The notes below the pieces were generated by a model, which saw only the letters and a program-made list of their open reading frames with translations, ran no database searches and was not told where the DNA came from. A program made the position numbers and the translations under genes. This document shows, in pieces, positions 1 through 8,672 of a stretch of DNA of 17,553 nucleotides (positions are counted from its first letter, which is position 1; every line of letters begins with the position of its first letter). This DNA is from JBGTCD01 sp041749015. GTDB lineage: Bacteria; Bacteroidota; Bacteroidia; Cytophagales; Cyclobacteriaceae. Where the stretch lies: assembly GCA_041749015.1 (NCBI GenBank), contig JBGTCD010000058.1, forward strand, positions 1 through 17,553. Reading direction: 5' to 3'.

Positions 1-46
1 TAATAAATAAAAATTTTTCGATTTATAATGGGACTCTTTTCGGTTC

Positions 47-66
47 ATTTTTTTATGTAAAAAAAT
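47..66. repeat. A/T palindrome in leader of ABC transporter gene
   Basis: Two perfect 9-base arms, ATTTTTTTA and TAAAAAAAT, are separated by TG. The arms are pure A/T, so a stable RNA hairpin is unlikely. It could be a bent-DNA or protein-binding site, or part of the terminator of a gene to the left of the window. Chance is a real possibility in such AT-rich sequence. Confidence 0.35.
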
Positions 67-176
67 ATCACTGTTAAAATCACTAACCAAAGCGGCCCTA
101 TAACCTATGCATCATAAATTATTAAACCCCGGGACAAAAACCTCAAAAGGCTGATATAGAAAATGCATTCATATTC

Positions 177-190
177 TAAAAAGCTTTTTA
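177..190. repeat. 14-base perfect palindrome upstream of ABC transporter gene
   Basis: TAAAAAGCTTTTTA is a perfect palindrome with no loop, 45 bases before the ATG at 236. Its position would suit an operator or a promoter-proximal element, but no regulator is encoded nearby and I cannot assign it. The rest of the 235-base leader is AT-rich and contains no gene I can support. Confidence 0.35.
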
Positions 191-235
191 TATTTAGAGT
201 TTCTATTTTGAGGGCAATCAAAATTCCGTTAATTA

Positions 236-3200
236 ATGAGTGAACATTTACTTAAAGCCATTATCCAATTGTTTGCCATTGTGGCTAAGGAGGACGAAGT
301 AACCCATCAGGAAAGAGAGCAAATAAGAAAATTTCTCCATGATCATTTAAGCAACTCTTCTGTACCAGGATATCTTGACTTTTTTGACCAATACACCACT
401 GAGGCATTGCAAAAGGGCACCGATCAAAAGGTAAAGGAAGAGGATGAAATAGAAAGGATTTGCAGCAAAATCAATCTGGAGTTTACCCAGAATCAAAAAA
501 TTGTGGTAATCCTGGAACTGCTAAACATCATTTTAGCTGATGAACTCGTCTCCAAGCGTGAAGAGGAACTCCTTAAAATTATTGCTACCGCCATCAATAT
601 AGAAGAGGATGAAGTAGAGATCATCAAATCATATGTCAGCAGCCACAACCCTGAAAATCTGGATGATCCGCATATCCTGATCGTAGATTCGGGTAAAAAC
701 AACAAAAACACCAAAAGCAAGCATATCGTAAGAGAAGGTATAGATGGGTTTGGTGCTGTGCTGCATTTGGAAAAGGCAGAGTTGTTCGTGATTAAGTACC
801 GGGGTGCTTCGGAAGTGTACCTGAATGGTGCCGCACTCCAACCGGGCATAATGGTTATATTCTCCGTGGGCAGTACCATCCGATTTTCCAAGGGCTCCCC
901 GATATATTATAGTGATGTGGTAAGTCAGTTTATGGTGTCGGATTCCCGAATACCATTAAGCTTTAAAGCAGAATCGATCTCATTTAAATTTAAGAATGGC
1001 AATATTGGGCTTCGCAACATTACCATCAAAGAAAACGGTGGTGGCCTGATAGGATTGATGGGTGCCTCCGGGGCAGGAAAGTCCACCCTGCTGCACGTAT
1101 TGAATGGATCGGAAACGCCCTATGAGGGTGCCGTTGAGATCAATGGCATCAACATTCATAAATACCCTGAAAAAATTGATGGGGTTCTGGGGTTTGTGCC
1201 TCAGGATGATTTGTTGATTGAAGAACTTACGGTATACGAAAACCTGTATTTTGCCTCAAGGCTTTGCTTTAAAAATGCTACTGATGCAGAGCTCGATACC
1301 CTGGTGACTAAAACGCTCAAAAATTTAGGGCTACTCGAAACAAAGCAACTTAAGGTAGGTTCACCACTGCAGAAAACAATCAGTGGGGGGCAGCGCAAAA
1401 GGCTTAATATAGGTCTGGAACTGTTAAGGGAGCCCGCGGTCCTTTATGTGGATGAGCCTACCTCAGGACTATCTTCGAGGGATTCTGAAAACATCATGGA
1501 TTTGCTCAAGGAACTCTCCCTGAAAGGCAAGCTGATCTTTGTGGTCATCCATCAACCCTCCTCAGATATTTTCAAAATGTTTGACAAGCTGGTAATACTG
1601 GATGTAGGCGGATACCAAATCTATTATGGCAACCCCCTGGAGGCGGTGGTGTATTTCAAAAACATGGCCAACCTGATCAATCAGGACCATGGTGCCTGTG
1701 AAGCTTGCGGGAATGTAAATCCCGAGCAAATTTTCAATATTATTGAAACCAGGGTAGTTAATGAAAACGGGCGGTTTACCGATGAAAGGAAGGTCAACCC
1801 GGAAGAGTGGAACCAGCTTTTTACAAAGCATACTACCCTGCCCAAAATTACTGAGGCCAAGGATCCGCCGCCGGCAAATCTGCACATCCCCAACCGGCTC
1901 AATCAGTGGAAGATATTTTCTCTCCGGGATATAAAATCAAAAATCAGCAACCAGCAGTATGTCCTCATCAACGTATTAGAAGCACCATTTTTGGCTGCCA
2001 TACTGGCCTTCATAGTACGCTACTACGACACCGAAAACATGCTTCACCAAGGGTATATTTTCGGAAAGAATGTCAACATTCCGGCCTACTTTTTTATGAG
2101 TGTGATTGTGGCCTTGTTTATGGGTCTCACCGTGAGTGCTGAGGAGATAATCAGAGACCAAAAAATCCTGAAAAGGGAAGCTTTGTTAAATTTGAGCCGG
2201 GGCAGTTATCTTGCTTCTAAAATAGGGATTCTCTTCACAATCTCAGCTTTTCAAACTTTAACCTTCGTTTTGATTGGAAGCTGGATTTTGGAAGTGCCCG
2301 GGATGATCTTATCCCATTGGATGATTCTTTTTTCAACGGCATGCTTTGCTAATTTATTGGGGCTTAACATCTCCTCAGCCTTCAATTCAGCCGTCACCAT
2401 TTACATCCTGATCCCAATCTTGCTCATTCCACAATTATTGCTGAGTGGGGTGGTGGTGAAATTCGACAAGCTTAATCCCACCATCAGCAGCGAACACATG
2501 GTGCCTTTGGTAGGCGACTTAATGGCTTCCAGGTGGGCTTTCGAGGCTTCGATGGTGACCCAGTTCAAAGACAACGATTTTGAAAAACAGTTTTATCAGT
2601 TTGATAAAGCTATGGCAGAAGCTGATTATAAGAGAATCTATTACCTTCCAACTTTGGAATCAAAGCTTCAGTTTTGCATCAATAATCTTCACAAACCGTC
2701 GGGAGAAACTCAGGAGGCTATGGCAGACAATCTCAATATTCTGCAAAAAGAAATCAAAAAAGAATTGGATCGGGTAAATCAAATTAAATTTCCTGAGTTG
2801 GAACGATTAAAAATAGAAACTTTTGATTCCACCTTGTTTCTAAGTACCAATACCCTTTTAGATGATCTGAAAAGATACTACAGGAATCGGTATAATAATG
2901 CAGATCGTATCAAGGATGAACTCGTGGAATCACTTACCAACACCCCCGACAAGCTCGCTTCTTTCGAGGCATTTCGGTTGTCACATCAAAATGAGAACAT
3001 CACCTCTATTGTGAAGAATCAAAATGAAGCCAAAAGAATTATCGAAAAGGACGGCAGGTTAATCCAGAAGATTTTCCCGATTTACATGGAGCCGGTACCT
3101 GATCATCCTTTGGATTTCATGGAGCAGTTTTATGTGCCGGCTAAATCATTTTTAGGATACCGGTTTGATACCCTGCATTTCAACATTCTGGCCATCTGGT

Positions 3201-3286
3201 TGATGACCACCATCCTGATGCTGCTGTTGTATTACGATGTATTTCGATATCTGGTAAAGGCACTGGGTAGAATCGGTCAAAAATGA
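236..3286 (+). CDS. ABCG-like ABC transporter, ATPase and permease fused, with N-terminal TerB-like region
   Basis: This is a 1016-residue half transporter with the ATPase before the membrane domain, the ABCG order. Residues 1-135 are acidic and helical and resemble TerB-like domains. Residues 145-235 are a beta-rich segment, possibly FHA-like, with a VYLNG..LQPG stretch; this assignment is a guess. The nucleotide-binding domain spans about 240-470: Walker A GASGAGKS (276-283), Q-loop Q323, signature SGGQ (383-386), Walker B ending D406-E407, H-loop H439. A CEAC cysteine pair lies at 488-491. Membrane helices are predicted near 578-597, 615-635, 660-685, 690-712, 718-740 and 980-1000. The roughly 235 residues between the last two are unusually long and contain a probable coiled coil (about 830-870). 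The substrate is unknown. The ATG at 236 is preceded by AT-rich DNA without a clear Shine-Dalgarno. The gene converges on the EI24-like gene. Confidence 0.9.
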   Translation: MSEHLLKAIIQLFAIVAKEDEVTHQEREQIRKFLHDHLSNSSVPGYLDFFDQYTTEALQKGTDQKVKEEDEIERICSKINLEFTQNQKIVVILELLNIILADELVSKREEELLKIIATAINIEEDEVEIIKSYVSSHNPENLDDPHILIVDSGKNNKNTKSKHIVREGIDGFGAVLHLEKAELFVIKYRGASEVYLNGAALQPGIMVIFSVGSTIRFSKGSPIYYSDVVSQFMVSDSRIPLSFKAESISFKFKNGNIGLRNITIKENGGGLIGLMGASGAGKSTLLHVLNGSETPYEGAVEINGINIHKYPEKIDGVLGFVPQDDLLIEELTVYENLYFASRLCFKNATDAELDTLVTKTLKNLGLLETKQLKVGSPLQKTISGGQRKRLNIGLELLREPAVLYVDEPTSGLSSRDSENIMDLLKELSLKGKLIFVVIHQPSSDIFKMFDKLVILDVGGYQIYYGNPLEAVVYFKNMANLINQDHGACEACGNVNPEQIFNIIETRVVNENGRFTDERKVNPEEWNQLFTKHTTLPKITEAKDPPPANLHIPNRLNQWKIFSLRDIKSKISNQQYVLINVLEAPFLAAILAFIVRYYDTENMLHQGYIFGKNVNIPAYFFMSVIVALFMGLTVSAEEIIRDQKILKREALLNLSRGSYLASKIGILFTISAFQTLTFVLIGSWILEVPGMILSHWMILFSTACFANLLGLNISSAFNSAVTIYILIPILLIPQLLLSGVVVKFDKLNPTISSEHMVPLVGDLMASRWAFEASMVTQFKDNDFEKQFYQFDKAMAEADYKRIYYLPTLESKLQFCINNLHKPSGETQEAMADNLNILQKEIKKELDRVNQIKFPELERLKIETFDSTLFLSTNTLLDDLKRYYRNRYNNADRIKDELVESLTNTPDKLASFEAFRLSHQNENITSIVKNQNEAKRIIEKDGRLIQKIFPIYMEPVPDHPLDFMEQFYVPAKSFLGYRFDTLHFNILAIWLMTTILMLLLYYDVFRYLVKALGRIGQK

Positions 3287-3346
3287 GGTGGTAGAATTTT
3301 TATTAAATCCGTCAGGCTTGGACTAATCGCTGATAATCCTTTAGAA

Positions 3347-3360
3347 GCCTCAAAAGAGGC
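3347..3360. terminator. Possible weak terminator hairpin between convergent genes
   Basis: GCCTC-AAAA-GAGGC forms a 5-base-pair stem with a 4-base loop, in the 100-base gap where the ABC transporter gene (plus) and the EI24-like gene (minus) converge. The position suits a bidirectional terminator. Neither side carries a convincing T tract, so this is tentative. Confidence 0.3.
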
Positions 3361-3386
3361 GGAGGCAAAATTGTAGATTGATGCTC

Positions 3387-4154
3387 TTAAACATGGTTTT
3401 CAGTATTGATCGAATGATTAAATGCCAGCCCCCCAGCCACCACGGATAGCACTGGCGTGAGCAAGGGGCCGAGTACTGGTATGAAGATAAGTAAATTAAA
3501 TACGGTTCCGTTGCCCAGGGCCAACCATTTATATTGCCAAATCATTTTACGACTTTCTCTGGCAGAAACCATAAAAAACTCATTTCGGTAATCCAGCATC
3601 GCAAACCCATAAAAGTAACTAGCCACTACAAACATCAGCACCGGTGTCACTATACTAAGTATGGGAAGAAATATGGTAATACCAATGAGCAGAAGATAAA
3701 TCAACAACTCAAGGGTCAAATTCAATACCGCTACAGTGATGCTGCGCCAGATATCACCTAAAAATATTCCCCAGGAGAAGGGCCTTTTCGTGCCAGTGTC
3801 AATGCTCTGAACCTTCTCAGAAATAAAGGTAAGAATGGGCGCAAAAAAGATCAGGATGAAATATCTATAGAATTTCAGGTAGAGGATAAAAACAAAAACC
3901 CTGATCACCAGGGTGAGAAAGAATTGAACCACCACGGATATTTTTGATTCTGTTTCGATGCCAATTAATTCACTAAACCAGGTCACCAAATATCCCGAGT
4001 AATACCAGGCTGCCAAACCCGTGAGGATGAATGCTGCCAAATTAAGCAGAATTGGCAGCAGCATTAATAGCCATAGATTATTTTCACTGATAAAGGTCAG
4101 TGCTTTAGGATAGTATTTTACTCCAGACCAAAATTGCTTTAGAGGTTTGATCAT
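3387..4154 (-). CDS. EI24 / CysZ-like integral membrane protein
   Basis: A 255-residue hydrophobic protein resembling the EI24 domain family, which includes the bacterial sulfate-uptake protein CysZ. The start MIKPLKQFWSGVKYYPKAL, with a short amphipathic stretch before the first helix, fits the family. Hydrophobic blocks lie near 27-49, 73-108, 142-185 and 210-244; the middle blocks are long enough for helix pairs or re-entrant segments. It sits in the inner membrane. No sulfate-assimilation genes are nearby, so a sulfate role is not supported by context. It lies 70 bases downstream of the large secreted-protein gene on the same strand, so co-transcription is possible. The ATG at 4154 is the only sensible start. 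Confidence 0.75.
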   Translation of the reverse strand: MIKPLKQFWSGVKYYPKALTFISENNLWLLMLLPILLNLAAFILTGLAAWYYSGYLVTWFSELIGIETESKISVVVQFFLTLVIRVFVFILYLKFYRYFILIFFAPILTFISEKVQSIDTGTKRPFSWGIFLGDIWRSITVAVLNLTLELLIYLLLIGITIFLPILSIVTPVLMFVVASYFYGFAMLDYRNEFFMVSARESRKMIWQYKWLALGNGTVFNLLIFIPVLGPLLTPVLSVVAGGLAFNHSINTENHV

Positions 4155-4224
4155 TTAATCAATAATACGAGGTCTCAAATTAGAAGGTACTAGTGGAATT
4201 TCAAATTTTACCTGAAGGATGCTC

Positions 4225-7200
4225 CTATTTTTTGACGTGGATCCATCCCTTGCAAGTGGCTTCCCCAAAAACCACTGCCTCATAAAAATAAACCCCGGCC
4301 GATTCCCCTTCCGCATTCCAGGTTCCGGAATAGTTTTCATCCTCAAAGACCATCCGCCCCCACCTATTGAATATTTTCAAGGAAACCGGAAGATCGATAT
4401 CAATGACGAACCGGTCATTTTTATCATCCTTTAGTCCGGGTGTGATTACATTAGGCACTTTTAAAATGGGAATATAAACGGATTCAGACTTAATATATTG
4501 GCAAAAATCCCTATTTGCAGTAAGGGTCACCTCATAGGTCCCGGGTACTTCATAAGTATACATAATAAAATCTTCATTGGAGGATTCTCCATCTCCTAAG
4601 CTCCAATTGAACTCCAGATTATCTTCCCTTTCTGTAATATTAGTAAGCTCCAATACAGGCAATGACTCGCAATCATATATTTTTCTCAGTTTGAAATCTA
4701 CATTGACTCCGGGTACCACCGATACGTTTACAGTATCAATGGCCTTGCAACCATTAGCATTAGTAACTACAACCTGATACCAGGTAGCAGTAATAGGTGA
4801 AACCTGAAGGCCAGGCTGGGTCGACCCTAAAAATAGGGTATCAGAAGAGGTCCACTGGTAAGTTACTCCTCCTGATGCCTGTAGGTTAGCCGAGGCACCT
4901 TCACATATATTCTGATCATCAGACACTGAAATATTAATATCAAATACCCGTACAGTGGTCGTGGCCACATCTATTCCAACGCAGGTATTTTCATCAATAG
5001 TCCTTAAAACTACCTGATATTCCCCTGGCTCCAGATATTGGTATATGATAGGAAGGGTATCATTTCTCACTGTAAAATTACCATCTCCAAAATCCCACTC
5101 ATACCGCTCGCCTCCTATGCTGAGGTTTTCGAAAACAATAAGGTCAGGAAAACAAACCTGATCCAACCCGGGCTGATCAAAATCTACGGAATTGGTCCTG
5201 ATCCTGGCTCTAAGGGTTGCCAAATCAAATTTAAGTACAGCATTGTTACAGTTGGTCGAGTTATTGTTAGGCCCGAATACTCCTGGCGTGGTTGGATAAT
5301 TGGTACTTTGCCCCATCCCGCACCCGGCACAAATAGCCTGGTAAATAATCCCGCTTTTGTCAAAGCGACTGGTACCACCATCGACATGCTCCCCGGGTGT
5401 AGTGCCAGATTGGTTACCTCCAAAAAATGTGGCATACAGCAACTCCGAACCATCATCAGGAAGTACCATAAAATAAAAATCTCTGCCATCAGTAGTTCGC
5501 TTAAAAGCATCAGCAGTGGTGGGCAGGCCTGTAGTAGTGCCATTGCCATAAGGGGAATTGGAATTGGTAATACCACCCCAACCTGACAAATAAAGGTTGT
5601 TACAATCATTAACCAAAAATGCGGTAGGTGAGATGTCTGACCTCCCATTGGGCACGCCAAATGCCATGGAAAACCAGGTGCTGTCAAGAGCATTTGAGAT
5701 TTTATGGACAAACTGTCCAACTACAAACTGCCCGCCTCCTGAATTATCATATACCCCAGCGGTGATCGGATAAATCCCATTGGTTTGGCCAAAAATGTAA
5801 ATGTTTTCATCCAAATCGAGGTCAATAAAAAATACCTGGTCATAGGCATTGGTACCCAATAAAGTAGACCTCAGGATCTGGGAGCCATCCTTATCAATCA
5901 CTAATACATACCCATCAGCATTTCCAGGACCTCCCCTTGGTGTCTCATGCAATGCTCCGGGAGTAGTAGGAAACAGGACCCCACCAGGATTAGTGCTTGT
6001 GGTACCGCCTCCGATATATACATTGTTGATGGAATCAAGTTTAATTGAAAGGCTGGCGTCATTGCCACTCCCCCCTACAAATCCACCCCAGATCATGGTA
6101 GTCAGATCTGAATCCATTTTTAAAACCACCCCATCGGATACGCCACCCTGATATACTGGTTGAAAGCTCTCAGCTGGGGGTAGGTTGTCAAAAAAATCAG
6201 GTGACTGGGTACTACAGGCAATGTAAATATTATCCTCATCATCGATGATGACATCTCCTCTCAACTCATCCCCATAGTTTTTGACCAGAGGGAAACTGGT
6301 CTCCATCAGGCCATCATTTTTGGTGCCGCCAAGGTAGGTAGATGCTATCGGCCTTCCATTCGGATCCAGCTTGGTGATAAAAATATCTACCCCATTGGTG
6401 TAGGCAAGGTTCAATGGCGCAGTAAAGTCCCCCCCTCTAAAAACTCTTTTATAAGAGTTGGCAAAGGTTGGTATACTATCAGAACTAGTGGTCCCGAGAA
6501 TCACCAACTCATTTTTACTGTTTACCACCAGGCTGTGTGGAGTCTCCATTCCCTTTCCTCCAAAATATGTTCTGTAAAGCAGATTCTGGCCGGAGGAGTC
6601 TACCTTCATGATACCAACATCCCAATAACCCGAAAAAGTGGTTGGAAACCCTCCTACTGCATTCGGGAACCCCTGCCCATTGATCACGCCTCCTGAATAA
6701 AGATTACCCTGGTCATCATAAGCAGCAGTATTGCCCCAATTGTCAACCGTAGCGCCAGAAAAAGAGGAAAAAATAAGGATTGGATCTATGATCAATGGCT
6801 TTTCCCTATCAAACTCTTCTCCTACCTCAAAACTTATACGATCACCATCCATTTTAAATCGGCACGGGATTTCTACCTGTTCCCTATCATAAACCTGGTA
6901 GGTGTATGGGGTTTCTTCCATAATTTCATTTACTGAAGTCTTAACCAGCAACCGATTTTCATCTACCTCGATGCCATCTGCATGATTGATTCTTAATTTA
7001 ATTAGTGAGGGGTCTGCTCCGGGTTTTACAATAAAGTCGTATTTCAGAAGGCCGTTTTCAGAGTAGTATCTCAGGTCAATTCCTTTATAAATTTCTCTCC
7101 GTACGATCTCTGAAAAAGCTCTGGCCCCCTGGCCCCATTTGGCAGGGTCGCTACCTAAATAGTAATTATATTTTGTAGCTGCCATCCCTTCTTCTATTGC

Positions 7201-7542
7201 CTGAAAGCCCTGCCCTTTCTCGGCTCCTTCAAAGGCTAACTCTATTACATGTCTTTGTAGGATATCGTCATCGGCATCCTTAAATACCCTGCCCATCGGA
7301 GCAGGTTTACCGTGCATTTCCCGATGCTTTGCAACTATTTTTTTTGTGTCGTGAAAATAATAGGTGAGTTTGTCTTTGTGAAAAAATATCATACCACCCG
7401 GCACATTGACTGCAAACTGTACAGAGGCAGGCCACTGGTTTTTGTTCTCAATGAAGTGAATATCACTGTTCTGGGCACCCACATTAAAGGTAAACCCCAG
7501 TGCAAATATCCATAACATTCCAAAACCTTTTATTCCCATCAT
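4225..7542 (-). CDS. Secreted SBBP-repeat/PKD protein with gliding-motility-associated C-terminal domain
   Basis: An 1105-residue exported protein. A signal peptide covers residues 1-23, with likely cleavage after VGA. Residues about 27-255 contain the FIENKNQWP start typical of a Bacteroidota N-terminal domain (DUF7948-like). About 260-785 is a run of SBBP-like repeats with recurring YLGG, FVGGSGND and N.Y..G motifs, probably a beta-propeller-like fold, ending in a CAGCG cysteine patch. Two PKD-like domains follow, with WDFGDG at 816-821 and WSLGDG near 980, flanking an Ig-like segment (about 880-950). Residues 1029-1105 match the gliding-motility-associated C-terminal domain (VPNVITPG, then FNRWG), a type B sorting signal for T9SS. 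It is probably surface-attached or secreted, with an adhesin-like or structural role; no catalytic motif is seen. Two adjacent ATGs (7542, 7539) are possible starts. Confidence 0.88.
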   Translation of the reverse strand: MMGIKGFGMLWIFALGFTFNVGAQNSDIHFIENKNQWPASVQFAVNVPGGMIFFHKDKLTYYFHDTKKIVAKHREMHGKPAPMGRVFKDADDDILQRHVIELAFEGAEKGQGFQAIEEGMAATKYNYYLGSDPAKWGQGARAFSEIVRREIYKGIDLRYYSENGLLKYDFIVKPGADPSLIKLRINHADGIEVDENRLLVKTSVNEIMEETPYTYQVYDREQVEIPCRFKMDGDRISFEVGEEFDREKPLIIDPILIFSSFSGATVDNWGNTAAYDDQGNLYSGGVINGQGFPNAVGGFPTTFSGYWDVGIMKVDSSGQNLLYRTYFGGKGMETPHSLVVNSKNELVILGTTSSDSIPTFANSYKRVFRGGDFTAPLNLAYTNGVDIFITKLDPNGRPIASTYLGGTKNDGLMETSFPLVKNYGDELRGDVIIDDEDNIYIACSTQSPDFFDNLPPAESFQPVYQGGVSDGVVLKMDSDLTTMIWGGFVGGSGNDASLSIKLDSINNVYIGGGTTSTNPGGVLFPTTPGALHETPRGGPGNADGYVLVIDKDGSQILRSTLLGTNAYDQVFFIDLDLDENIYIFGQTNGIYPITAGVYDNSGGGQFVVGQFVHKISNALDSTWFSMAFGVPNGRSDISPTAFLVNDCNNLYLSGWGGITNSNSPYGNGTTTGLPTTADAFKRTTDGRDFYFMVLPDDGSELLYATFFGGNQSGTTPGEHVDGGTSRFDKSGIIYQAICAGCGMGQSTNYPTTPGVFGPNNNSTNCNNAVLKFDLATLRARIRTNSVDFDQPGLDQVCFPDLIVFENLSIGGERYEWDFGDGNFTVRNDTLPIIYQYLEPGEYQVVLRTIDENTCVGIDVATTTVRVFDINISVSDDQNICEGASANLQASGGVTYQWTSSDTLFLGSTQPGLQVSPITATWYQVVVTNANGCKAIDTVNVSVVPGVNVDFKLRKIYDCESLPVLELTNITEREDNLEFNWSLGDGESSNEDFIMYTYEVPGTYEVTLTANRDFCQYIKSESVYIPILKVPNVITPGLKDDKNDRFVIDIDLPVSLKIFNRWGRMVFEDENYSGTWNAEGESAGVYFYEAVVFGEATCKGWIHVKK

Positions 7543-7567
7543 TTATCCCGAAATTGGAAAATCTCAT

Positions 7568-7575
7568 CAAACTTA
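7568..7575 (-). promoter_or_regulatory. Candidate Bacteroidota -7 promoter box (TAAGTTTG)
   Basis: Read on the minus strand, TAAGTTTG is an exact match to the TAnnTTTG -7 consensus known for the primary sigma factor of Bacteroidota. It ends 25 bases before the ATG of the 1105-residue protein, a plausible leader length. No TTG is at the expected distance upstream (the nearest is about 14 bases away), so the -33 element is poor. If real, the large secreted-protein gene has its own promoter separate from the hydrolase gene upstream. Confidence 0.4.
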
Positions 7576-7624
7576 GCAAGGTAATTCAATGATTGATCCT
7601 TTTTGCCTCACTAAGTAACCACGA

Positions 7625-8587
7625 TCACCTGGATTTGACCACCGTACCAGTGCCAATAAAGTATTCATCAGAAAAAATCAGATACCGATAAGTGCCGGCA
7701 TTAAGATCTAAATGTTCCAGTATAATTTCCGAAGGTTGGGGCATATCTTGTGTCAACTCCATCCTGTGAATGATCCTTCCGGTATTATCGATTAGTATAA
7801 AATTAGCCTCAAGCTGCCTGGCAGAAGTGATGAATAATGAAAGGTCGAAAGGGTTAGGAAACACCTTTAGAGTAGGGTCTTCCTGATAATTTGCCGGAAT
7901 TTTAAACCCGGCAATCACGTAATTAAGTTCTTTTAAAATTCGGGTCACCCAGATTGCATACATTTTGCCACTGGGATGCAAATCGTCCGATGCCACCAGA
8001 TCAGGCTGGTCCAGACCCCAACGGGATACATCTGTAATATCAATATAAGTAATCCCGTAAGTTTGTGCTATTTCATTATTGATTTGATTGAACAAATCTA
8101 TTTCTTCAGAAATTTTTTCCGGGTCCCGATCCTGACCAAATAGTGTAAAAGCATAGTCAGGAATAGACAACATGAGAACACTCCCATTACCATTTCGACC
8201 CAGTTCCACTGCCTGATCAAGGATAAAACTCAGATCACGGGCATAATCTTCTGTGGAGCGCCCCTGAAACTGATTGTTGACCCCGATCAATACAGCGACC
8301 ATATCGTAGGATGGTTTAAAATTATAACCATCCATGGCTTTAAGCAGATTATCGGTGCGCCATCCGGTCTGAGCTATGACCTCAGGAACACGGGCCTCCA
8401 TACCGCGCTTGGTTATGGAATCCATAAGCTGGAAAGGCCAGCTTTCCAATTGCGGTACTCCCTGCCCTATGGTGTAGGAATCTCCAAGGGCCAGTAAAGT
8501 CACGGGAGGGGTTACAGTGATGCCATTCTGCCCAAGGGTGATTTGATAAAGCGAAGATAGTAGGAAGGCTAGTAAAATTTTCTTCAT
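7625..8587 (-). CDS. Secreted SGNH/GDSL hydrolase with T9SS sorting domain
   Basis: A 320-residue exported esterase/lipase-type protein. A signal peptide covers about residues 1-19 (start MKKILLAFLLSS). The SGNH blocks are visible: GDSY with nucleophile S37, GVNN at 102-105 (the block with the oxyanion-hole Asn), and DDLHPSG with the acid/base pair D201-H204. The catalytic domain ends near 225. Residues 240-320 look like a type A T9SS C-terminal sorting domain, beginning with the FPNPF motif. The substrate is unknown; the family includes lysophospholipases, acyl esterases and carbohydrate acetylesterases. The gene lies 82 bases upstream of the 1105-residue protein gene on the same strand and diverges from the carotenoid genes. 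The ATG at 8587 starts directly at the signal peptide. Confidence 0.88.
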   Translation of the reverse strand: MKKILLAFLLSSLYQITLGQNGITVTPPVTLLALGDSYTIGQGVPQLESWPFQLMDSITKRGMEARVPEVIAQTGWRTDNLLKAMDGYNFKPSYDMVAVLIGVNNQFQGRSTEDYARDLSFILDQAVELGRNGNGSVLMLSIPDYAFTLFGQDRDPEKISEEIDLFNQINNEIAQTYGITYIDITDVSRWGLDQPDLVASDDLHPSGKMYAIWVTRILKELNYVIAGFKIPANYQEDPTLKVFPNPFDLSLFITSARQLEANFILIDNTGRIIHRMELTQDMPQPSEIILEHLDLNAGTYRYLIFSDEYFIGTGTVVKSR

Positions 8588-8672
8588 ATGATTTCAATTA
8601 TTAAAGCTACCTATGATTTTTAACATTAGGTCCTAATTCTTGTTTGATGGACATATAAAAATAGACAAAATA

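Noticed and set aside
5038..5586. Open frame of 182 codons on the plus strand inside the 1105-residue protein gene
   Set aside because: It lies wholly antisense to a gene with clear domains, and its product has no recognisable motif or protein-like pattern. Treated as a shadow frame.
8602..8609. TAGCTTTA on the minus strand before the SGNH hydrolase as a -7 box
   Set aside because: One mismatch to TAnnTTTG, only 14 bases from the ATG, and no -33 TTG at the right distance.
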